Shown one piece after another: positions 59,426 to 64,000 of a stretch of DNA of 64,000 nucleotides. The stretch lies in assembly GCA_916610825.1 (NCBI GenBank), contig OU744453.1:14938807-15002806 (forward strand), read 5' to 3'. The number at the start of each line of letters is the position of its first letter. The first letter of the stretch is position 1. Position numbers and translations under genes: made by a program. The notes under the pieces are model-generated. The model did not search any database. It saw only the letters and a list, made by a program, of their open reading frames with translations, and was not told the origin of the DNA. Source of the DNA: Haliclystus octoradiatus. Its lineage: Eukaryota; Cnidaria; Staurozoa; Stauromedusae; Haliclystidae.

Positions 59426-60829
59426 TATCTCTGGAGAACAATAGATACACTTTGAGGGAGCTGATTGGAGGGGTATTTGCCTTCTTTATGGTAATTTATT
59501 AGTATACGTATAGATTTCCTGAAATTTTTTATCTACGTTAGTGTATTTTAGGGATTTACCATCAGCGTAATCGTCTTTGCTATCTGTTTTCGAAATAGCA
59601 ATCGAGATACAGTATCATAATAATGATATGAAATATACTGATTGACTTTGTACAAGTCACATTTAATAGCTTCAATAACAAGAGTTATCAATGCATATTA
59701 TAATCTTCAACAAATTTACATTAAAACTGGTATCAAAACCTGAAATTGAATACAAATTTTAAAGTTATCTATCTGGTTAATCTATGAGAAATAATAATGT
59801 CCGCAGCTAAAGAGTCCCATTACCGCATCTAAGCAGTCACAGCTATTTAGTTGAATCTTCACAGCTAAAAAGTCAATTTGCAGCATCTGATTAGTTGAAG
59901 GAATTTAGCTCTTTTTCCAAATTTTTACCGCATATAATTAATCACATCTATATAGCTGTTTACCCACATCTGGCCATCAGGCTGGGCCATCCCTTTCTTG
60001 GGAAAGTCTTTCAGAGTTTTCACAAGCGTTTAACGTCGGTCTTGAGAATTCCTTCCAATTGGATCATAACCACGGCTAAATATACAGTCTAATAACACCA
60101 GAGAAAAGACCGGTTTCCAAGCACGGCTGAAAATATCTGGTGCTATTGGGTATAAAAATATCAACATCAAAATTAATCAAGAAAACCAACCCGTTTCATT
60201 TATTACGTAGAGTACGTTGGATGACAGGAGAAAATGAACTACACGTGGTTCGACCCGGAGTTTCGAGCAAATTTGTGGAGAAGCTACATCAAATTAGTTG
60301 GCGAAAAGCAGGAAACCTCACATAGCCAGTGTAGAGCAAGAAATACCATTTACACTTTCCCTCTTGCTGGTTTTGAAAACGTTATTGTGGAGCTGTGGAG
60401 CAACAAACTTGCTTAATTAACAGTGTACGGCTAGAGCCCTCTTGTTTCGTATCTTCGTCATTCTTCTATTATCAGTCATATAAAATCAGAAGTTTTGAAT
60501 AAATTTGGGGAACAGTACGTTTGGGTGAGAGTTATGGGATACTTCATTATTGATGATTAATTCCATAATATTGATGATTAATAACATAAAACTAGAAAAA
60601 AGGATTCCTGATGCTACATATCTAAATTATTGAGAATATTATTAATTGTTAATACGTTCAATATACAGTTCAAAAGTAGCAACACTTAAAGTTAGCCTAC
60701 TAGTAATAACGCTTCTACAGTACTAGATATGTTTATAATTAGCCTACATTATTACTTATGTAATTCAATATCTAAGATTGCCTCATGCTTGATACCTCAA
60801 ATTGCCTCGTGCAATTATAGAGTGCAGGT
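59426..60829. other. Intergenic, no gene seen
   Basis: Several short overlapping frames at 60140-60416 carry no known motif. AT-rich elsewhere. Confidence 0.4.
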
Positions 60830-61016
60830 CGTTGCGCCAGAGTCCATTGCACCGAAAGTCCGTTGCACCGAAAATCTTTGCGCCAAAAGTCGTTGTGCCG
60901 AAAGTCTATTGCTCCGAATGGTCGTTGCGCCGAAAGTCCGTTGCGCCGAAAGGTCGTTGAGCCGAAAGTCCGTTGCACCGAAAACGTCTTTCGGCGTATT
61001 GGACTTTCGGCGCAAC
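60830..61016. repeat. Minisatellite with 16-bp unit
   Basis: About ten variant copies of CGTTGCGCCGAAAGTC run head to tail. The last copy, near 60990-61016, is inverted (GGACTTTCGGCGCAACG). It is GC-rich compared with its surroundings. Open frames across it on both strands are a by-product of the repeat. Confidence 0.9.
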
Positions 61017-61349
61017 GCCTGTAGGCCCAATTATATATGTTTCAGTTTTATAACGTTTGATGTGTGGTTGATTTATTTTCAATCATTTTCCATGTTTTAT
61101 CAATCATACAGCTCACTGCGCGCAAGTCTGCATATAATTTAACATAATGACGGGCGTAATGATAATGCATTGATTATAATCACGTGATCTTAACTATAGA
61201 TAGAAAATAGAACATTTTAATAGCAATAATCACAATGTCAGAAGAGGATCTGAAAAATTGAAACACCATTTGGTGGTGTTATTCAACTTCAAAGATGAAC
61301 ATTTATAATTGTTACAATAACTTTCCATTTCTGTCCGTAGATTTGTAGT

Positions 61350-62185
61350 AAGTGTATACCAGAATCAAAAATAATTTTGAAAATCGGCTGAAACATAAGA
61401 TGCACGTTTGTTTTCCAAGGTTATTTAATAAACCTTGGCAGCTCAGAGTAGCTGTTGAAAAGTGCTTTTCTCTCTCCGTTGGAAATAAAAACATTCCTTC
61501 TTGCCAATATTCACTTCTCGACAAGCAAATCCCTGAGGTACATAAAGGCCCTGACATTGGAATTATTTTAACTTCCAATTTGAAATTTTCAAACCACTGT
61601 GCAACTATTCTATTGCTACAAGCTTACAAGACCTACGTAAGACCTTTAGTCGAATCAAATTCTCCAGTGTGGAATCCTCACCTGTTAAAAGACATTATTA
61701 TCATTGAGAAGGTTCAAAAGCGTTTTACGAAACGTCTCTGCTATTTATCTGGTATACATTTTGTGAAAATTACAATGACCGTCTTCTTAAGCTCAACTTG
61801 GAAACTCTCGAGCTGCGGAGATTGAAGTGCGACCTAACACATGATAATCAAAATATTAAATGAAATTGTGGACCTTGGCCAAAGGATGAATTATTTTCAT
61901 ATGATAACAATAAATATAACATGCGTGGACATTCTCACAAACTCAAAACCAAAGCAATACAACATGTTAACGCATCATTTTATACGTTTACCAACCAGGT
62001 CATTCCGATGTGGAACTCTTTACCTGAGGAAGTGGTTAGCGCAACCTCACTTGCTGTTTTTAAATTTAGTTTAAATAGCGTATATCATTAGCACAATTTT
62101 TAAAATTTAGTTAGGCTGTATGTAAGTGATATTAATTTTTCCTTTATTTGCCTGTCAAATTCCAATTAACAAATATATCATTCAT
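61350..62185 (+). pseudogene. 3' end of a LINE, second family member
   Basis: The frame 61352-61825 carries the region after the catalytic site of a LINE reverse transcriptase: WQLRVAVEKC, DIGIILTSNLKFSNHC, LLQAYKTYVRPLVESNSPVW and IEKVQKRFTKRL. A second frame follows with GHSHKLKTK and VIPMWNSLPEEVV. It then shares the 3' tail GGCTGTATGTAAGT and CCTTTATTTGCCTGTCAAA with the copy at 26090-27915, and ends in ATTC repeats (about 62170-62195). It is strongly 5'-truncated and broken by frame shifts. Confidence 0.8.
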
Positions 62186-62419
62186 TCATTCATTCAAATA
62201 TTGACTAGTTTCCAGTTTTCGCATTTTCTCATAATTTATGCCATAGCATTGGCTCCAGCTCTACATTGATCAGAGAGTGATTGTTGTAGATCATTTCAAG
62301 ACCTGGAAATATTCCAGTCATTAACTAGGCTGTAAGTAATCGTTTACTAAAGTAATTGATCACCTGTAATTAATCACATTTGTAGTAATCGTTACCTGTA
62401 ATCAATTAACAATAAGTGT

Positions 62420-62629
62420 CACGAGTATCCCTCGGGGGTAACTCCAAGTGCCGCATTGACGGAGTGGTGCCATTTTGAAAATTGTAAAGTATCTGAAAAG
62501 TCCCAGAAATCCTTTAAAAGCTACACAAAATGTTTTAAAAACTTGAACATGCTACCCAAAAAGTCCAGGGAGGGTACTTCCATGAAGGCTCATTGCGGGA
62601 TGTTCCATTTTTATGGGTAAAAAATCAAA

Positions 62630-62667
<38 letters not shown>

Positions 62668-63000
62668 TTATTCAGCACCCAATAAGCTTAATTGGAGCTT
62701 TTTTTCACGGGATTGTACATAATAAGCAAAATATAATAACAGGTTGTAATAAGTTATATTAGAAAAGATAATTATTTACAGAGAGCGGAATAATGATATA
62801 TATATAAGTGAGTATTATCCAGTTTTCAGTTTTCAAACTCAGTTTTCTCCAAATTCTCTAGAAAATCGAAATGGAACTCAAAATGTTTAATATTCTAAAA
62901 TTTCTTACCCAAATAAGTATATTTCTCAGCTGGAATATGAACACCAAGAACGTGGCACGTCCCCGTATAGCAGCAGTATGGGAGTTACCCCCGGGAGAAC
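62420..63000. repeat. Interspersed element with inverted ends, related to 9750-10090
   Basis: CTCGGGGGTAACTCC at 62431 is inverted at about 62980-62996 (GGAGTTACCCCCGGGAG). Inside lies a TCA triplet run (about 62631-62667). The short frame at 62871-63116 is unlikely to be a gene. Confidence 0.5.
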
Positions 63001-63250
63001 ATATCTCTTTAAAAATGATACCAATTGAATTTATTTACAACAAAGTAAGACCAACAATAGAAATAGAATCATTAGTAATCAGAATACATTACATATTTAA
63101 AGGTATGATTTCTTAGCAACACAATTTCTGTAGCATAATTGATCTACCTCATTTTACTATGATAAGATATCACATGTTCAATTAATTCTACAAAAATTGA
63201 ATGCTGATTTCGTGTTGCATAAAGTTTAAACACGCAGATTCTCTACTTAA

Positions 63251-63448
63251 AGGGGCAAAATTGACCGGCGACCGCTGCGAGTACAAGTTGATGTTATGCT
63301 TAGCGTAATTCAACCGTCTCGTTTAGAAACAATTGCTATACGCAGGCCTAACTTGTAACAAATTCATGTCAACAATGAACATTGTGTTATAACAATAAGT
63401 GTGCACGTGATCCTAAGTGCGTAGCGCCTGCCGGTCATTTTTGCTCCT
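63251..63448. mobile_element. Miniature terminal-inverted-repeat element
   Basis: AGGGGCAAAATTGACCGGCG at the left is matched in inverse by the right end (AGGAGCAAAAATGACCGGC), with looser similarity further in. It is about 198 bp. The target duplication is not clear. Confidence 0.65.
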
Positions 63449-64000
63449 CTAATGCACCAACACCATTGCCTTGTAATATCATATGCCTTTACATATCTAT
63501 GTATCACCTCTGGTAAAAGAATATTATTGTTATAGGTAATTAAAACAAGATTTTATATGTGTTATATAGTAGTGAAACCACTATGACGCTTAAATAAAGG
63601 TACTCAGTAATTAGTACAGTGTAACCAGCTTATGTGCAATTCGGATTAGTGAATTTCCCGCTTATCTGAAACCTGGCTTTGAAACCCGTTAAACAATTTT
63701 CTGGTCAAGTTATTGTTAAACAATTTCGGATAACTGCAAATTCGGATAAATGCAATGAAAACCGTTGGCAATTTTGACTTGCACTTAAGCGGATTACAAT
63801 CGTAATTGCTTTTTGAAACAAGTAATTTTTCAATGGTTATATTGATTACTTATTCGGAAAAATAATTGTAACTGTAATTGATTACATTTTGAAAGAAATA
63901 ATTGTAATTTTAATTGAGATAATTAAGATCTACTTTGGGCAAAAGATTTGACCACTATAAGCTGCGTCCCATTAACAATCAACAAAATTTAAGCCTTGTA
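63449..64000. other. No gene seen
   Basis: AT-rich sequence. Short words such as TTCGGATAA recur (about 63640-63760), without a clear unit. Confidence 0.4.

Noticed and set aside
60729..61142. Long open frames on both strands across the minisatellite
   Set aside because: They follow the 16-bp repeat (a CGA-rich unit without stops) and have no start context, splice sites or domain.
62871..63116. 81-residue plus-strand frame
   Set aside because: It crosses the edge of an interspersed repeat and shows no domain.
1..64000. CRISPR arrays, bacterial operons or phage genes
   Set aside because: No regularly spaced identical repeats with unique spacers were seen, and the spliced genes mark this as animal DNA.

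Overview
This is an AT-rich, intron-rich, transposon-laden stretch of nuclear DNA from an invertebrate animal. The evidence is spliced genes with canonical GT/AG sites, thrombospondin type 1 (TSP1), C-type-lectin-like (CTLD) and PAN-type extracellular modules on separate exons, signal-peptide-bearing copper/zinc superoxide dismutases, and a wide mix of retroelements and terminal-inverted-repeat elements. An ascidian or another soft-bodied marine invertebrate would fit, but the sequence does not prove it. No bacterial genes, operons or CRISPR arrays are visible.

Left part (1-32 kb): a large, tail-to-tail inverted duplication. The plus-strand arm (about 0.5-8.5 kb) carries the 3' end of a TSP1-TSP1-TSP1-CTLD gene. 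The minus-strand arm (about 30.6 down to 13.0 kb) carries a second copy of the last four exons, with a possible PAN-type first exon at 31.8-32.1 kb. Each arm took different insertions after the duplication. The plus arm received a Ty3/gypsy-type LTR retrotransposon (3182-6988, duplicated site GTTAA). The minus arm received a 1.4 kb LTR element without pol genes (13461-14880), plus about 12 kb of nested wreckage between two exons: BEL/Pao gag, a terminal-inverted-repeat element with a THAP-like remnant, a retroposon with a zinc finger, and a LINE. Because the arms lack each other's insertions, each supplies the empty site for the other. Both gene copies are damaged: an in-frame TGA in a skippable exon of the plus copy, and a frameshift plus a non-ATG start region in the minus copy.

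Middle and right part (36-59 kb): three minus-strand genes that look intact. Two are secreted Cu/Zn superoxide dismutases, each of six coding exons with identical intron phases and every metal ligand present (36.3-41.0 kb and 52.5-58.6 kb). Between them lies a two-exon gene for a secreted, probably glycosylated protein of about 265 residues that I do not recognise (44.9-47.2 kb). The superoxide dismutases are expected to act outside the cell, dismutating superoxide.

The remainder is non-coding: hAT-like elements with 8-bp target duplications, hairpin elements, tRNA-derived repeats, a minisatellite, local tandem duplications, and fragments of gypsy integrase, a possible Penelope-like reverse transcriptase, and a second copy of the LINE family (61.3-62.2 kb). 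Coordinates of exons and element ends were read by eye. Family assignments rest on motif recognition only, with no database search.
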